A DNA stretch of 64,000 nucleotides from the NCBI RefSeq assembly GCF_000712975.1, contig NZ_JHQL01000002.1, forward strand, positions 679,492 to 743,491, in the 5' to 3' direction. A model generated the notes under the pieces. It had not been told where the DNA came from. It saw only the letters and a program-made list of their open reading frames with translations, and searched no databases. Below are positions 30,466 through 40,898 of this stretch, piece after piece. The position numbers and the translations under genes were made by a program. The DNA comes from Vreelandella neptunia (GTDB lineage Bacteria; Pseudomonadota; Gammaproteobacteria; Pseudomonadales; Halomonadaceae). The first letter of the stretch is position 1, and each line of letters starts with the position of its first letter.

Positions 30466-32532
30466 TTACTGTGGCAGCTGTGAAATATCCGCCACTTCCA
30501 GAAAAAGCGCCTGCAGGCTGGCAAGTAGCGCTAAGCGATTATGGCGAACAGCGTTGTCGTCGGCCATGACCATAACCTGATCGAAGAAAGCATCGACAGG
30601 CTTGCGAAGCATCGCCAGCGCATCTAGCGCCTGCTGGTAGTCACCTGCTGCAAATAACGGAGCCACTTGTTGCTGGCTGGCTGTTACTGCATTGAATAGC
30701 GTCTTCTCAGCATCTTCTTGAAGCAGGCTCTGATCAACCTGGGTAATACCGTTATGTTCTTGCTTGCTCAGGATATTTGAAACACGCTTGTTGGCAGCGG
30801 CTAACGCAGCGGCTTCCTCACGTTGAGCAAAGGCTTTAACGGCACGTAAGCGGCGAGCAAAATCCAGTGGTTTAGTGACCGGGCGAGCGCGAACCGCTAA
30901 GTACATTTCTGCACTAATGCCTTCTTCCTGTCCCCAGGCGCGGAAGCGATCCAACATATACGTCAGCACGTCTTCCACTAAACCATCCGCCTTGGGTAGC
31001 CCCTGGTGCTGTTCTGCGGCCACGTCAAGTAGCTCGCGGAGATCCAGGTTTAGCTCACCTTTGATCAGGATGTTCAACACACCAATGGAGGCACGGCGAA
31101 GAGCGAAGGGGTCTTTCGCACCGGTTGGACGCTGGCCAATGCCGAAAATACCGATAAGCGTATCGAGCCGGTCAGCCAACGCTAGCGCTTGGCCGGTGAG
31201 ACTCTGCGGAATGTCGTCGCTGGCAAAGCGGGGCAGGTACTGCTCCTCCAATGCCTGGGCAACGTCGGCAGGCTCGCCATCTTGCTCGGCATAATAGCGG
31301 CCCATAATGCCCTGGAGCTCTGGGAATTCGAGCACCATTTCGGTGACCAAGTCGCACTTGGCCAATGCCACCGCGCGTTGGGCATGCTCCACATCGCCCT
31401 TGATGCGCTCAGCGATAAAGGTAGCAATCGCCGTGCTGCGGCGGGCTTTATCTGCCAGCGTGCCTAACTGTTGCTGGAATACGACGCTTTCTAGCTGAGG
31501 AATACGCGAGGCAAGCGTTTGCTTGCGATCCGTGTCATAGAAGAAGGCAGCATCCGCTAAGCGTGGCCGAATAACCTTTTCGTTACCGGAAATGACCTGA
31601 TCAGGATCCTGGCTTTCGATGTTTGAAATAGTGATAAACAGCGGTTTTAGATTGCCCTGATCATCCAGCAGGTGGAAATATTTTTGGTTGGCCTTCATAG
31701 AAGAGATCAAGCATTCGGCAGGCACTTCCAGAAAACGCTCATCGAAACTACCCGTCAACGCGACCGGCCATTCAACTAACCCGCTAACTTCAACTAGCAG
31801 GTCCTCATCAATCACGGCGTTGGCTTCTTGTACCTCGGCTTCGGCTAATACTTGCTCTCGGATACGCTCGCGACGGCGTTGGCGATCAGCCAGCACATAG
31901 GCATTTTCAAGTGCAGCTAGGTAGTCATCAGCGTGCTCAAGCTGTATAGCATCTGGTGCGTGGAAACGGTGGCCGTAGGTGGTGCGGCTGGCTTGAAGGC
32001 CAAGCGCCTCGGCGGCAATAACGTCGCTGCCATAAAGCGCAACCAGCCAGTGAACCGGGCGGGAGAACTCAACGCGAGAGGAGCCCCAGCGCATGTTTTT
32101 AGGTACCGGTAGCGACTGCAGCGTTTTGCGAACCATCTCTGGCAGTAGCGCCTGTACAGTCTCGCCTTGCTGCTGTTCGCGGAAACCAAGCCAAGTACCT
32201 TTATCGGTTTCCAGGTGAATCAGCTCATCAACGCTGACGCCGCAAGAGCGCGCGAAGCCTTCGGCTGCTTTGGTGGGCACGCCATCCTTGTATGCAGCGG
32301 CTAGGGCAGGGCCACGGCGCTCAACCTCACGATCAGGCTGTTTGTCTTCAAGGCCAATAACTTGTACCGCTAAACGGCGTGGGGTCGCGTAAGCAATGAC
32401 GCTTTGGAACGGAATCTCGGCTTCTTGCAGGCCTTTTTCAATGCCGGCTGCAAAGGCGTCAGAAAGCGCATCCAGCGCTGTGGGGGGAAGCTCTTCTGCA
32501 CCTAGTTCTAATAAAAGCGTATCAACAGCCAT
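30466..32532 (-). CDS. glyS: Glycine-tRNA ligase beta subunit
   Basis: Tetrameric (alpha2beta2) glycyl-tRNA synthetase, beta chain, 688 residues. It starts TLLLELGAEELPPTAL, a hallmark, and contains GHRFHAP, FEELPA-like core regions and a C-terminal DALR anticodon-binding domain. The ATG overlaps the glyQ stop (TAATG). Confidence 0.97.
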   Translation of the reverse strand: MAVDTLLLELGAEELPPTALDALSDAFAAGIEKGLQEAEIPFQSVIAYATPRRLAVQVIGLEDKQPDREVERRGPALAAAYKDGVPTKAAEGFARSCGVSVDELIHLETDKGTWLGFREQQQGETVQALLPEMVRKTLQSLPVPKNMRWGSSRVEFSRPVHWLVALYGSDVIAAEALGLQASRTTYGHRFHAPDAIQLEHADDYLAALENAYVLADRQRRRERIREQVLAEAEVQEANAVIDEDLLVEVSGLVEWPVALTGSFDERFLEVPAECLISSMKANQKYFHLLDDQGNLKPLFITISNIESQDPDQVISGNEKVIRPRLADAAFFYDTDRKQTLASRIPQLESVVFQQQLGTLADKARRSTAIATFIAERIKGDVEHAQRAVALAKCDLVTEMVLEFPELQGIMGRYYAEQDGEPADVAQALEEQYLPRFASDDIPQSLTGQALALADRLDTLIGIFGIGQRPTGAKDPFALRRASIGVLNILIKGELNLDLRELLDVAAEQHQGLPKADGLVEDVLTYMLDRFRAWGQEEGISAEMYLAVRARPVTKPLDFARRLRAVKAFAQREEAAALAAANKRVSNILSKQEHNGITQVDQSLLQEDAEKTLFNAVTASQQQVAPLFAAGDYQQALDALAMLRKPVDAFFDQVMVMADDNAVRHNRLALLASLQALFLEVADISQLPQ

Positions 32533-33491
32533 TATGCGTCTCCCTGATCGGCTAGTAGTTCGCGGCGCAGGGCCTCGGGGGCCATGGGGAAGCCTGCTGC
32601 TTTACGAGACTCAAAATAAGCGGTAGCAACGTCGCGTGCCATGGTGCGAACGCGCAGAATAAAACGCTGGCGTTCGGTCACTGAAATCGCATGGCGAGCA
32701 TCCAACAGGTTAAACGTGTGAGACGCTTTGAGCACCTGCTCGTAGGCTGGCAGTGGCAGGCTGGCGGCTAGGAGTTTGCTGCACTCTTTTTCCTGATGGT
32801 CAAAGGAGGCGAACAGCTGATCAACATCCGCGTGCTCAAAGTTATAGGCTGACTGCTCACGTTCATTCTGAAGGTAGACGTCGCCGTAGCTGACCTTGCT
32901 GCCGTCAGGCGCGATGGCCCACACCAGGTCATAAACGCTATCGACGTTTTGCAGGTACATGGCGATACGCTCAAGCCCATAGGTGAGCTCACCTGTAACG
33001 GGGTAGCACTCAATGCCGCCTGCTTGCTGGAAGTAGGTGAACTGGGTGACTTCCATGCCGTTGAGCCACACCTCCCAACCAAGACCCCAGGCGCCCAGGG
33101 TGGGGGATTCCCAGTTATCTTCCACGAAGCGCACATCATGGATAAGCGGGTCGAGCCCTAGGCGTTTTAGTGAGCCTAGGTATAAATCTTGTAGATTGCT
33201 GGGCGACGGCTTCATTACCACCTGGAATTGGTAGTAGTGCTGCAAACGATTGGGGTTTTCCCCATAGCGGCCATCTGTCGGGCGGCGGGAAGGCTGCACA
33301 TAGGCAGCATTCCAGTTTTCTGGGCCAATTGCCCGTAGGAAGGTGGCAGGGTGGAAGGTGCCCGCGCCGACTTCCATATCGAGAGGTTGGAGAATGACAC
33401 AGCCTTGTTCTGCCCAGTACTGTTGCAGAGCAAGGATCAAGCCTTGAAAGGTCGACACATCAGGTGTCGATTGGTTTGTCGAGACACTCAT
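32532..33491 (-). CDS. glyQ: Glycine-tRNA ligase alpha subunit
   Basis: Catalytic chain of the same enzyme. Core motifs [38 protein letters not shown] and [18 protein letters not shown] match E. coli GlyQ closely. The start is uncertain: the ATG at 33491 gives 319 residues and fits the family N-terminus; an ATG at 33521 would add ten residues. Neither has a strong ribosome-binding site. It is divergent from hldD, with 110 bases between. Confidence 0.96.
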   Translation of the reverse strand: MSVSTNQSTPDVSTFQGLILALQQYWAEQGCVILQPLDMEVGAGTFHPATFLRAIGPENWNAAYVQPSRRPTDGRYGENPNRLQHYYQFQVVMKPSPSNLQDLYLGSLKRLGLDPLIHDVRFVEDNWESPTLGAWGLGWEVWLNGMEVTQFTYFQQAGGIECYPVTGELTYGLERIAMYLQNVDSVYDLVWAIAPDGSKVSYGDVYLQNEREQSAYNFEHADVDQLFASFDHQEKECSKLLAASLPLPAYEQVLKASHTFNLLDARHAISVTERQRFILRVRTMARDVATAYFESRKAAGFPMAPEALRRELLADQGDA

Positions 33492-33601
33492 CGCGGAAAG
33501 CACCGTTGGCCATGAATTCATAAGCCGTCAAGTATACAATCACAGAGAGATGGGTTATAGGCACGTTAGCCAACAGAGCCGCTTTTGGTAAGGAGAACGC
33601 G

Positions 33602-34558
33602 ATGATCGTGGTAACAGGCGGGGCCGGTTTTATCGGTGCCAATATTGTCAAAGCGCTGAACGCTCGCGGACGCGATGATGTAATGGTGGTCGACGATCTG
33701 CGTGATGGTACCAAGTTTATTAATTTGGCTGACTGCACGCTGGCCGATTACTTAGACAAAGATGACTTTTTAACGCGAGTAAAGGCTGCATTGCGAGGTG
33801 AATCGGTGGATCTACCAACCATCGATGCGATTTTCCACGAAGGTGCGTGCTCCGACACGACAGAGTGGGACGGGCACTACATGATGGAGAATAACTACGA
33901 GTACTCTAAGGTGTTGTTGAACTACTGTGAAAAGTTTGGCATCCCGTTTTTGTATGCATCGTCAGCGGCAACTTACGGTGGCAGTGAGGTGTTCAAAGAA
34001 GCGCCTGAGCATGAAAAACCGCTCAACGTATACGGCTACTCTAAACTGCTGTTTGATCAGCACGTACGTTCTCGCTGGGATGAGTTGACGACACAAGTAG
34101 TGGGTTTTCGTTATTTCAATGTTTATGGTCCCCGTGAACAGCATAAGGGCAAGATGGCGAGTGTGGCTTACCATAACCATTTGCAAATTTGTAATGGTGA
34201 AACCTTAAAGCTATTTGGCGCTTACGGCGGTTACGAAGCTGGTATGCAAAGTCGCGACTTTGTTTATGTTGGTGATGTGGTTGACGTCAATCTTTGGTTT
34301 TTAGACAACCCCCATGCCTCGGGTATTTTCAATTTGGGCACCGGACGTGCAGAGCCATTCAAAGCGATTGGCGAGGCGGTGATTGAGTTTTATGGCCAAG
34401 GGCAAATTGACTACATCCCTTTCCCTGAAGAGCTTAAAGGACGCTATCAAAGCTACACTCGGGCAGATATTAGCAATCTGCGTGCCTCAGGGTGTGATGT
34501 CGAATTCAAGACCGTCGCCCAAGGTGTGAAAGCCTATTTGGAGTGGCTAAATGGCTAA
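33602..34558 (+). CDS. hldD: ADP-L-glycero-D-manno-heptose 6-epimerase
   Basis: Last step of ADP-heptose synthesis. 318 residues, extended SDR fold: GGAGFIG at 6-12, the YGYSKLLFD catalytic Y-x3-K, and [14 protein letters not shown], which is typical of HldD. AAGGAGAAC lies before the ATG. It overlaps waaF by 8 bases. Confidence 0.97.
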   Translation: MIVVTGGAGFIGANIVKALNARGRDDVMVVDDLRDGTKFINLADCTLADYLDKDDFLTRVKAALRGESVDLPTIDAIFHEGACSDTTEWDGHYMMENNYEYSKVLLNYCEKFGIPFLYASSAATYGGSEVFKEAPEHEKPLNVYGYSKLLFDQHVRSRWDELTTQVVGFRYFNVYGPREQHKGKMASVAYHNHLQICNGETLKLFGAYGGYEAGMQSRDFVYVGDVVDVNLWFLDNPHASGIFNLGTGRAEPFKAIGEAVIEFYGQGQIDYIPFPEELKGRYQSYTRADISNLRASGCDVEFKTVAQGVKAYLEWLNG

Positions 34559-35597
34559 TTCTGCCAAGCGCATATTGGTGGTCGGCCCATCCTGGGTCGG
34601 CGATATGGTGATGGCGCAAAGCCTGTTCATCACCCTTAAAGCACGCTATCCAGGATCAACCCTAGGCGTAGTGGCGCCTGCTTGGTCAAAGCCTATCCTT
34701 GAGCGCATGCCTGAAGTCGATGAAGTGCTTTCATTGGCTGTAGGGCATGGCGAGTTTGGTCTTGCCAACCGCCGTGAGCTGGCGGTGCGTTTACGGGGGC
34801 GCTTTGATCGTGCCATTGTTCTTCCGCGCTCCTGGAAAGCAGCGCTAGTTCCTTTTATGGCACGTATTCCTGAGCGTATCGGCTTTTTGGGTGAACACCG
34901 TTACGGTTTGTTGAAGGAGAGGCGTAAGCTAGATAAACAAGTGTTGAACCAAACGGTGAAGCGGTTTGTTTCTTTGGGGCTACCTCTGGAAGAGGCAATG
35001 CGTGGTGAATTTGCGATCCCCACACCGCGATTAACGATTGATCGAGATAACCTAGTCAACTTACGTCTTACCCATGCGCTGTCGTCACGACCTGCGATTG
35101 GCATGATGCCTGGTGCTGAGTACGGACCTGCTAAGCAGTGGCCATTAGGTTATTTTCATGAGTTAGCAGCGCGGCTGATCAAAGACGGATTTGAAGTGCG
35201 TGTGTTTGGTGGGCCTAAAGACCATACTGCAGGTGAGAACATTGTAAAAGAACTGCCCCATGCGCATAACTTGTGCGGTAAAACCCAATTGGCGGATGCC
35301 GTTGATCTGTTAGCAGACTGTCGTCAAGTAGTTACCAACGACTCAGGCTTAATGCACGTGGCCGCCGCGGTGGGGGTGCGTATTCACGCTCTTTACGGTT
35401 CTTCATCACCTGCTTACACACCGCCCCTAACCGATAATGCCGTCATTCACTATTTAGCACTTTCCTGCTCACCTTGCTTTAAGCGTACCTGCCCGCTGGG
35501 GCATACCAACTGTTTGAATGAGCTAGAAGTAGAGCAAGTATACCGAGCGATGCGTGTCGATAGTCAGCGCGCTAACGGCGTTAATGTTAACGCATAA
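34551..35597 (+). CDS. waaF: ADP-heptose--LPS heptosyltransferase II
   Basis: Family 9 glycosyltransferase that adds the second heptose of the LPS inner core. 348 residues with [15 protein letters not shown] at the start, [14 protein letters not shown] at about 185 and [14 protein letters not shown] at about 260, all WaaF motifs. It is coupled to hldD. Its end overlaps the convergent opgB-like gene by 11 bases. Confidence 0.95.
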   Translation: MANSAKRILVVGPSWVGDMVMAQSLFITLKARYPGSTLGVVAPAWSKPILERMPEVDEVLSLAVGHGEFGLANRRELAVRLRGRFDRAIVLPRSWKAALVPFMARIPERIGFLGEHRYGLLKERRKLDKQVLNQTVKRFVSLGLPLEEAMRGEFAIPTPRLTIDRDNLVNLRLTHALSSRPAIGMMPGAEYGPAKQWPLGYFHELAARLIKDGFEVRVFGGPKDHTAGENIVKELPHAHNLCGKTQLADAVDLLADCRQVVTNDSGLMHVAAAVGVRIHALYGSSSPAYTPPLTDNAVIHYLALSCSPCFKRTCPLGHTNCLNELEVEQVYRAMRVDSQRANGVNVNA

Positions 35598-37245
35598 TCT
35601 CGACTTCATCGGCCTGATCAGCAGGCGCTTCTATAACCTGTTGGTCGGCACTCTCATTATCTTGCGGTTTACGTCGTTGAGGAGTCAGTCCTTCCCAAAG
35701 ACGGTGCTGTAACGCGGTCTCTTCTCTGAGCCGCTCGTTAAGCACCTCAAGCCCATGTGTTTCTACCAATGTTGGTTGATTGCTAAGTAATGACGCGCCA
35801 AGCCCTGCACGGTTGTTAGTAAGTGGTAGTCCCATGGCATCCAAAATAGTGGGGAATACGTCTAACATTGTCGCTCCCCGCCGCACTGTCAGTGGTGTGA
35901 TGTCATCCCCTAGCATGATTAGCGTATTGTCTCGCTCAAGTGTTGTCAGTTGATCCCAAACTGACACGCGCATCGTGAGGTGATCGCTAAGGACGACAAC
36001 TAAGGTGTTTTCGAGTAGACCTTCTTGTTCAAGGCGCTCAATAAGATCGCGCGCTTGGCTAGCCGAACATTTCACCGAATATAAGATATCCTGACCATCG
36101 AACTCACCCTGGCGGTCTAGGCACGTTTGGGAGGGGAAGCCGCCAGGAGCATGACCAGCAATGCTTAGATTAACCACTGCCCAGGGGCCGTCATCCTCTT
36201 CACTCAAACGACGAATCTCATCCACAGTAAAATCGTAAAGTGTATCGTCGTAGAGTCCCCAGCTATTAACGTACTCTGGGTCATCGAGTTCCGCCGATAG
36301 CTCCTCCTTTCCTTTTACTGTATTAAACTGATGGCCTCGGTAGAAAAGGCCTTTACCAGCAAACTGGGTGCTGGCCCCACCCAAATAGCTAAGACGATAG
36401 CCTTGAGCGGCTAACACATCGCCTAGGCAATCAACCCCGGGAACGACTTTAGATAGTGGATCGAACTGACTATCGTGTAACAGCCCTGCAGGCATCAGTG
36501 GCACACCACACTGGCTAGCAATCATACCCGCCATGGTCCAGCCAGTGTTTTCCATTTGCTGGATACCCTCAAAGACCAGCCCGCGTTCGCCTAGTGCGGT
36601 TAAATCAGCGTAAGCATCACCAAATAGCTCATTGCTATACGTGCGTTCAATACTTTCCAAGTACATGACCAATAGGTTAGGCGCATTGACTTGGTCTTCC
36701 GTGGGCGGTGGCACGTAACGTCGATCTAACCAAGCACCATCATCCGTTACAATAGCTGCGCTGCGCTGCCCTAAACCGTATAGCATCGGATTTGCGGCTA
36801 GCAAGAGAAGTGCAACAAAACGTTCAGCTAGTCGCCAACGCTGATCATGCCGAGTAATCCAGGTAACCGATGCCAGCACGGCGAGCACACTCGCCGTGTA
36901 AATAACCGCAGTGATCATTTTTCCAGCACCGCCATGCTCGGCCATGCCGGCTTGAAGGTGGAAAAACACGGCGCCTAAATCGACATTGCCAAAACTATCA
37001 GCTAAATAGATATAGACGCCTAGCAAGCTGAGTGGTATCAGCGACCAAGGCCACATCCGGCGATAGCGAGCGTTTAGCGGCGCGCCCCAGCGCAGCTTAA
37101 GACCAATGCTGATCCATAGAGCGGCTGTGAAAAATAGCGTCCACCAAGGCAGCCGAGTTAGGACGGTGATGGCATAGCCAAGACAGATACCGATAACGAG
37201 CAGTGGCAGCCATGGAGTAAGTTTGAGTGACCTTGGTGCTGGCAT
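35587..37245 (-). CDS. Membrane sulfatase-fold transferase, OpgB/phosphoglycerol-transferase-like
   Basis: 552 residues: about five membrane segments in the first 170 residues, then a large periplasmic sulfatase/LtaS-type domain. Metal and catalytic positions can be seen: LVMYLESIERTYSN, the likely nucleophile threonine in ENTGWTMAGMIASQCG, VNLSIAGHAPGG, and VVVLSDHL near the end. These fit phosphoglycerol transferase I (OpgB), which decorates periplasmic glucans, better than the EptA group. The substrate is inferred. A low-complexity acidic tail follows. It converges on waaF and overlaps it by 11 bases. Confidence 0.8.
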   Translation of the reverse strand: MPAPRSLKLTPWLPLLVIGICLGYAITVLTRLPWWTLFFTAALWISIGLKLRWGAPLNARYRRMWPWSLIPLSLLGVYIYLADSFGNVDLGAVFFHLQAGMAEHGGAGKMITAVIYTASVLAVLASVTWITRHDQRWRLAERFVALLLLAANPMLYGLGQRSAAIVTDDGAWLDRRYVPPPTEDQVNAPNLLVMYLESIERTYSNELFGDAYADLTALGERGLVFEGIQQMENTGWTMAGMIASQCGVPLMPAGLLHDSQFDPLSKVVPGVDCLGDVLAAQGYRLSYLGGASTQFAGKGLFYRGHQFNTVKGKEELSAELDDPEYVNSWGLYDDTLYDFTVDEIRRLSEEDDGPWAVVNLSIAGHAPGGFPSQTCLDRQGEFDGQDILYSVKCSASQARDLIERLEQEGLLENTLVVVLSDHLTMRVSVWDQLTTLERDNTLIMLGDDITPLTVRRGATMLDVFPTILDAMGLPLTNNRAGLGASLLSNQPTLVETHGLEVLNERLREETALQHRLWEGLTPQRRKPQDNESADQQVIEAPADQADEVEIMR

Positions 37246-37379
37246 GCGTCTCCAGAAACGAGTGTTGATAGAGTAAAGAAATACGGGGCCTCTTGATCAC
37301 AAGATCAGGTGGAGACTGCCCAGTAGTAGAGATATCTTTAGTGATATCAACACGTCGTGATAGAAAAATTTACAATGTA

Positions 37380-38132
37380 TTATAGGCGGCTATTAACATT
37401 ATTTTTGGCATATTTCCAAAAAACACCATTTGCATTAGCAACAGATATGGTAAGTCCACGCCAGCCATCTAGTATGCCGAGGCGAAAAAAATAAGTGCGT
37501 ATAAATGCAAACAGAGCCTTGAGAAATATGAGTGAAAAAGGATGATGTTTGAGTTTTTTTGATGATGCACGAAGGTCTGAATAGCGATTTATCTTATCAA
37601 GGAACTGGGCGAGGTCGTTAATGGCAAGATGTTCAATTTTTCCATTAAGCCGAGAAACTTCTGTATTTTTTTCTAAGTTTACTGACTCATGAACAGCAGC
37701 ATCATTAAAGTTGCATGTGTTACGATTAAACAGCCGAACTAACCAGTCATTTCCCCAGCCGGAGTGGCGAACGGGTTTACCCAGCATCCAGTTTTCACGC
37801 AATATTTTACCAGCCTGTTGAGGTGTGGCAGTGGCTACCCAGTCATTAATCGCAGCGTTGAGCTCTTTTGTCGGCGCTTCGTCAGCATCTATTGATAAGA
37901 TCCAATCATATTTTGCTAACGATACGGCAGTACGTTTGGTAAGGCCAAAGCCTAAAAATGCACCATGGTGTAATGTTGTATTGGAGTAGGCTTGTACAAT
38001 ACTACATGTTTCGTCTGTGGAGCCGTTGTCATATACCACGACATCGTCATAGCACGTCAAGGCGTCTAATGTTCGGCTAAGTGTCGCAGCCGCATTGCGA
38101 GTAATGATAACGACACTCACATCCATAGGCAT
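37380..38132 (-). CDS. Family 2 glycosyltransferase, WaaE/KdtX-like (LPS core)
   Basis: 250-residue GT-A enzyme. VVIITRNAAATLSRTLDAL at the start, VYDNGSTDET, and the DXD-type metal site SIDADEAP at about 80. NWMLGKPVRHSGWGNDWLVRLF and AVHESV match the WaaE/KdtX beta-1,4-glucosyltransferase group, which adds glucose to the first heptose. The exact sugar is inferred. It is divergent from the next gene. The sequence is A+T-rich compared with waaF or hldE. Confidence 0.82.
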   Translation of the reverse strand: MPMDVSVVIITRNAAATLSRTLDALTCYDDVVVYDNGSTDETCSIVQAYSNTTLHHGAFLGFGLTKRTAVSLAKYDWILSIDADEAPTKELNAAINDWVATATPQQAGKILRENWMLGKPVRHSGWGNDWLVRLFNRNTCNFNDAAVHESVNLEKNTEVSRLNGKIEHLAINDLAQFLDKINRYSDLRASSKKLKHHPFSLIFLKALFAFIRTYFFRLGILDGWRGLTISVANANGVFWKYAKNNVNSRL

Positions 38133-38209
38133 TTATTTAAATCCTGCACTGGTGGTTGGTAGATACAGTACTATACCAGGGTGATGGCAACGATTTGTAT
38201 GAGGAAAAT

Positions 38210-39259
38210 TTGCATATTATTCACGTTAATCTTGCTAAAGGTTTCCGCGGTGGAGAACGCCAGACAGCGCTGTTAATTCAAGCCTTGCAACGTCATGTAG
38301 ATCAGCAAACGTTGGTATGCAGGAAAGATTCTCCATTGCGTAATGAACTTCTATGCATTGAGAACTTAAGATTTGTGGATGCTAACCAGCAGATTGCTGG
38401 GCATAGGCAAGCCGGCCACGCATCGGTAGTGCATGCTCATGAAGCTAAAGCGGTGCACTGGGCGTGGTTGCATAAGCGTATATACGGTACGCCCTATGTG
38501 TTGACTCGCCGAGTAGATACACCGATTAAAGATAAATTGGTGAATCGACTGTTCTATAGTGATGCAGATTGCTGTGTGGCTATTTCATCGATTATTCGAC
38601 AACAGTTATCATGCTGGAGTAAGCATGATGTGTTGACTATTCCTAGTGCGATGACGGGGTTTACAGCGGATCCCGAAGTAGCTGCTCACTTTCGCGCTAG
38701 CTATCCAGGTCGCTTTATTGTGGGCCATATTGGTGCATTAGTTGATCGTCATAAAGGACAGCGGATACTACTTGAGGCTGCAGCACGATTACAGCATAGC
38801 CATCCCGAAGTGCTGTTCGTTTTTTTTGGTCGAGGTGAGGATGAGGAAGCGCTTCACTCTGAAAGCAGTCACTTAAAAAATGTTGTATGGGCAGGCTTTA
38901 AGTCTAACATTGGCGATTTCATTCCAGCGCTGGATCTTTTTGTTTTCCCATCTCGCAACGAAGGACTAGGGTCAGTTCTTTTAGATGTTATGGATGCAAA
39001 TGTACCTATTATTGCTAGTAATGTTGGTGGTATTCCTGATTTAATTAAGAATGGTGAAACAGGCATTTTAGTAACGCCAGGGAGTACTGAGGAAATCGAG
39101 AGCTGGATAGTGAAATTAGTAAAAAATAAATCTATGAGAGAGTCTTTTGTTGAAAATGCACGTCATCTTTTAGAGTTTTATAGTAAAGAAAAAATGGCTG
39201 AAAGTTATCTCGATGCCTATGAAGGAGCTGTTTTAAATGAACGATTTTTTAAAAGTTAA
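38210..39259 (+). CDS. Family 4-type glycosyltransferase (LPS core or surface glycan)
   Basis: About 349-residue GT-B glycosyltransferase. The N-terminal LHIIHVNLAKGFRGGERQT, HAHEAKAVHWAW, and the C-terminal donor site FPSRNEGLGSVLLDVMDANVPIIASNVGGIPD with the EGLG pattern are typical. The start is uncertain: TTG at 38210 has GAGGAAAA at good spacing; an upstream TTG at 38156 would add 18 residues. The 3' end overlaps the next gene by 23 bases. The second half is A+T-rich. The acceptor cannot be named. Confidence 0.8.
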   Translation: MHIIHVNLAKGFRGGERQTALLIQALQRHVDQQTLVCRKDSPLRNELLCIENLRFVDANQQIAGHRQAGHASVVHAHEAKAVHWAWLHKRIYGTPYVLTRRVDTPIKDKLVNRLFYSDADCCVAISSIIRQQLSCWSKHDVLTIPSAMTGFTADPEVAAHFRASYPGRFIVGHIGALVDRHKGQRILLEAAARLQHSHPEVLFVFFGRGEDEEALHSESSHLKNVVWAGFKSNIGDFIPALDLFVFPSRNEGLGSVLLDVMDANVPIIASNVGGIPDLIKNGETGILVTPGSTEEIESWIVKLVKNKSMRESFVENARHLLEFYSKEKMAESYLDAYEGAVLNERFFKS

Positions 39260-40145
39260 ATGCATCGCTATTTTTTTACATAACAGGCCTTTTTTTGGTG
39301 CATATGTAGTTCATATTCCTTTTTTAGTCGCAGTTAAGGAAAGATATCCCAATGCTACATTGGTGGGTGTCTCTAAAAACTCAGGGGCAGATTTTCTAGT
39401 TGAAGCAGGTTTTATAAATGCACTTGAAGTAATTGATGGCTTTGGCACAGATAGCTTAAGTAGGAAATACAAGTTTGATATTGGCTTTAATCTGCGTCCT
39501 TCTAGTGTTGGGACTTCTCTGCAAATGTTAAAGCTGAGAATTCCTTATAGAATAGGGTTTAAAAAATTCGGAGCGCTTTATACGTATTCAGTACCTCTTG
39601 ATGTAACTAACTACAGAGCTGACCTTTTTTTGTCACTTCTAGGAGTGACATCGACGTTGGATATCACTCCATATTTGAAAAATGATATTGAATCCGCTGG
39701 AGTATTAAACAATAGAATTGTACTTGCTCCTGGTGCGGGGGGAGGCGAAAAAAAATGGCCACTTACTAATTATATTCAGCTAGCCAGAAAAATTTCAGAG
39801 TTAAGGTCAGAAGAAATTGCTTTTCTAACCGGGCCTAAAGAAGAAAAGGAAAAGGAGATTCTTGAAAAAGAAGGTTTTTTTGTTATTCATAGCCCTGATG
39901 TAAATGCTCTTTTTAGCTTGATAAATAGTTGTAAAATATTTATCAGTAATGATTGTGGCCCATCCCATGTTGCTCATATATTAGGGGCGAACCAAGTTGT
40001 TATTTTTAAGAAATATCTGTCTGAATGGTTTCTTGAAAGAGATAATAGCGATTACGTTGAATCACTAACAGATCTTTCATCAGTTACTCCTGACGAAATA
40101 ATAAAGTGTATATCTAAAATTCTAAAATATGATGTTGCATTTTAA
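39237..40145 (+). CDS. Family 9 glycosyltransferase, heptosyltransferase-like, A+T-rich
   Basis: 302 residues with the family 9 layout: an N-terminal domain, LAPGAGGGEKKWPLTNYIQLARKI, FLTGPKEE, and FISNDCGPSHVAHILG, which is the donor-site pattern. It lacks the usual N-terminal LRxxxxGD. Codon use is strongly A+T-rich (many AAA, ATT, AAT) unlike waaF or hldE, which suggests acquisition from elsewhere. It is translated with the preceding gene (23-base overlap). The sugar moved is unknown. Confidence 0.78.
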   Translation: MNDFLKVKCIAIFLHNRPFFGAYVVHIPFLVAVKERYPNATLVGVSKNSGADFLVEAGFINALEVIDGFGTDSLSRKYKFDIGFNLRPSSVGTSLQMLKLRIPYRIGFKKFGALYTYSVPLDVTNYRADLFLSLLGVTSTLDITPYLKNDIESAGVLNNRIVLAPGAGGGEKKWPLTNYIQLARKISELRSEEIAFLTGPKEEKEKEILEKEGFFVIHSPDVNALFSLINSCKIFISNDCGPSHVAHILGANQVVIFKKYLSEWFLERDNSDYVESLTDLSSVTPDEIIKCISKILKYDVAF

Positions 40146-40154
40146 ATTTAAAGG

Positions 40155-40898
40155 TTAACTATTATAACCTTTTAATATTGTGGGCAACACATGATGGCAA
40201 TGAAATTTTGTTAGCGACCTTACTAGACGTTTTATATTGTGTTCCTGCCAATTTCCTTGTGGCCGCAAGCGACAGCGGTCCAGGTCAATCAGCCAGGGTT
40301 CACCGTTAGAGTCGATTAAAATATTGCGGGCGTTAAGGTCCACATGATCAAGGCCCACTTGATGGAAGCGTTTGATCATTACACCTACGCGCTGAAGTAA
40401 AGCCTCATCCGTCTCGTGAGTAGAAAGTAACGATGCTAGAGCCCTAGCACCTGGAACCCTGACGGTAATGAGCGCGGCTTCATACGTCAGACCATAACGC
40501 ATAACACAACAGGCAACGGGGCGTGGCACGGGCAGCCCTTGGTCATACAAGGTGGCCGTTAAGCGAAGCTCACGAAAAGCCCGAGTGCGCTCTTCACCTA
40601 GCCATAGGTAACGTTTTTTACTTAGCTTGGCAATCAACCCGCCCCGGCGGTAAGGGCGTAGCACCCACTGCTCTGCATCGCCTGCTTTTAGAAATAAACT
40701 GCTCCCACGCCCTGGTGCTTCGCCAATGACTAAATTGCGTTCACGCCAATAGGCTTCACAAAAGAGAGCAGGATGAAGAGGGGGTGCCCCTGTTGGTAAC
40801 AGTGGTTGTGACAGTTGGTGTGACGCGGCGGCGTCACTTACACTGTCTGAATCATGTAAAATCAGCCAATTTTTCTGCCGGAGTGCCGCTAAGCGCAT
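40155..40898 (-). CDS. kdkA: 3-deoxy-D-manno-octulosonic acid kinase
   Basis: Kinase that phosphorylates position 4 of Kdo on lipid A. 247 residues with a protein-kinase-like fold: GEAPGRGSSLFLK as the nucleotide loop, LRPYRRGGLIAKLSKKRYLW, the catalytic DHVDLNARNIL (D and N), and metal-binding LIDLDR. It resembles Haemophilus KdkA (from memory). Its ATG overlaps that of the divergent heptosyltransferase gene in a shared CATG (40896-40899). Confidence 0.9.
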   Translation of the reverse strand: MRLAALRQKNWLILHDSDSVSDAAASHQLSQPLLPTGAPPLHPALFCEAYWRERNLVIGEAPGRGSSLFLKAGDAEQWVLRPYRRGGLIAKLSKKRYLWLGEERTRAFRELRLTATLYDQGLPVPRPVACCVMRYGLTYEAALITVRVPGARALASLLSTHETDEALLQRVGVMIKRFHQVGLDHVDLNARNILIDSNGEPWLIDLDRCRLRPQGNWQEHNIKRLVRSLTKFHCHHVLPTILKGYNS

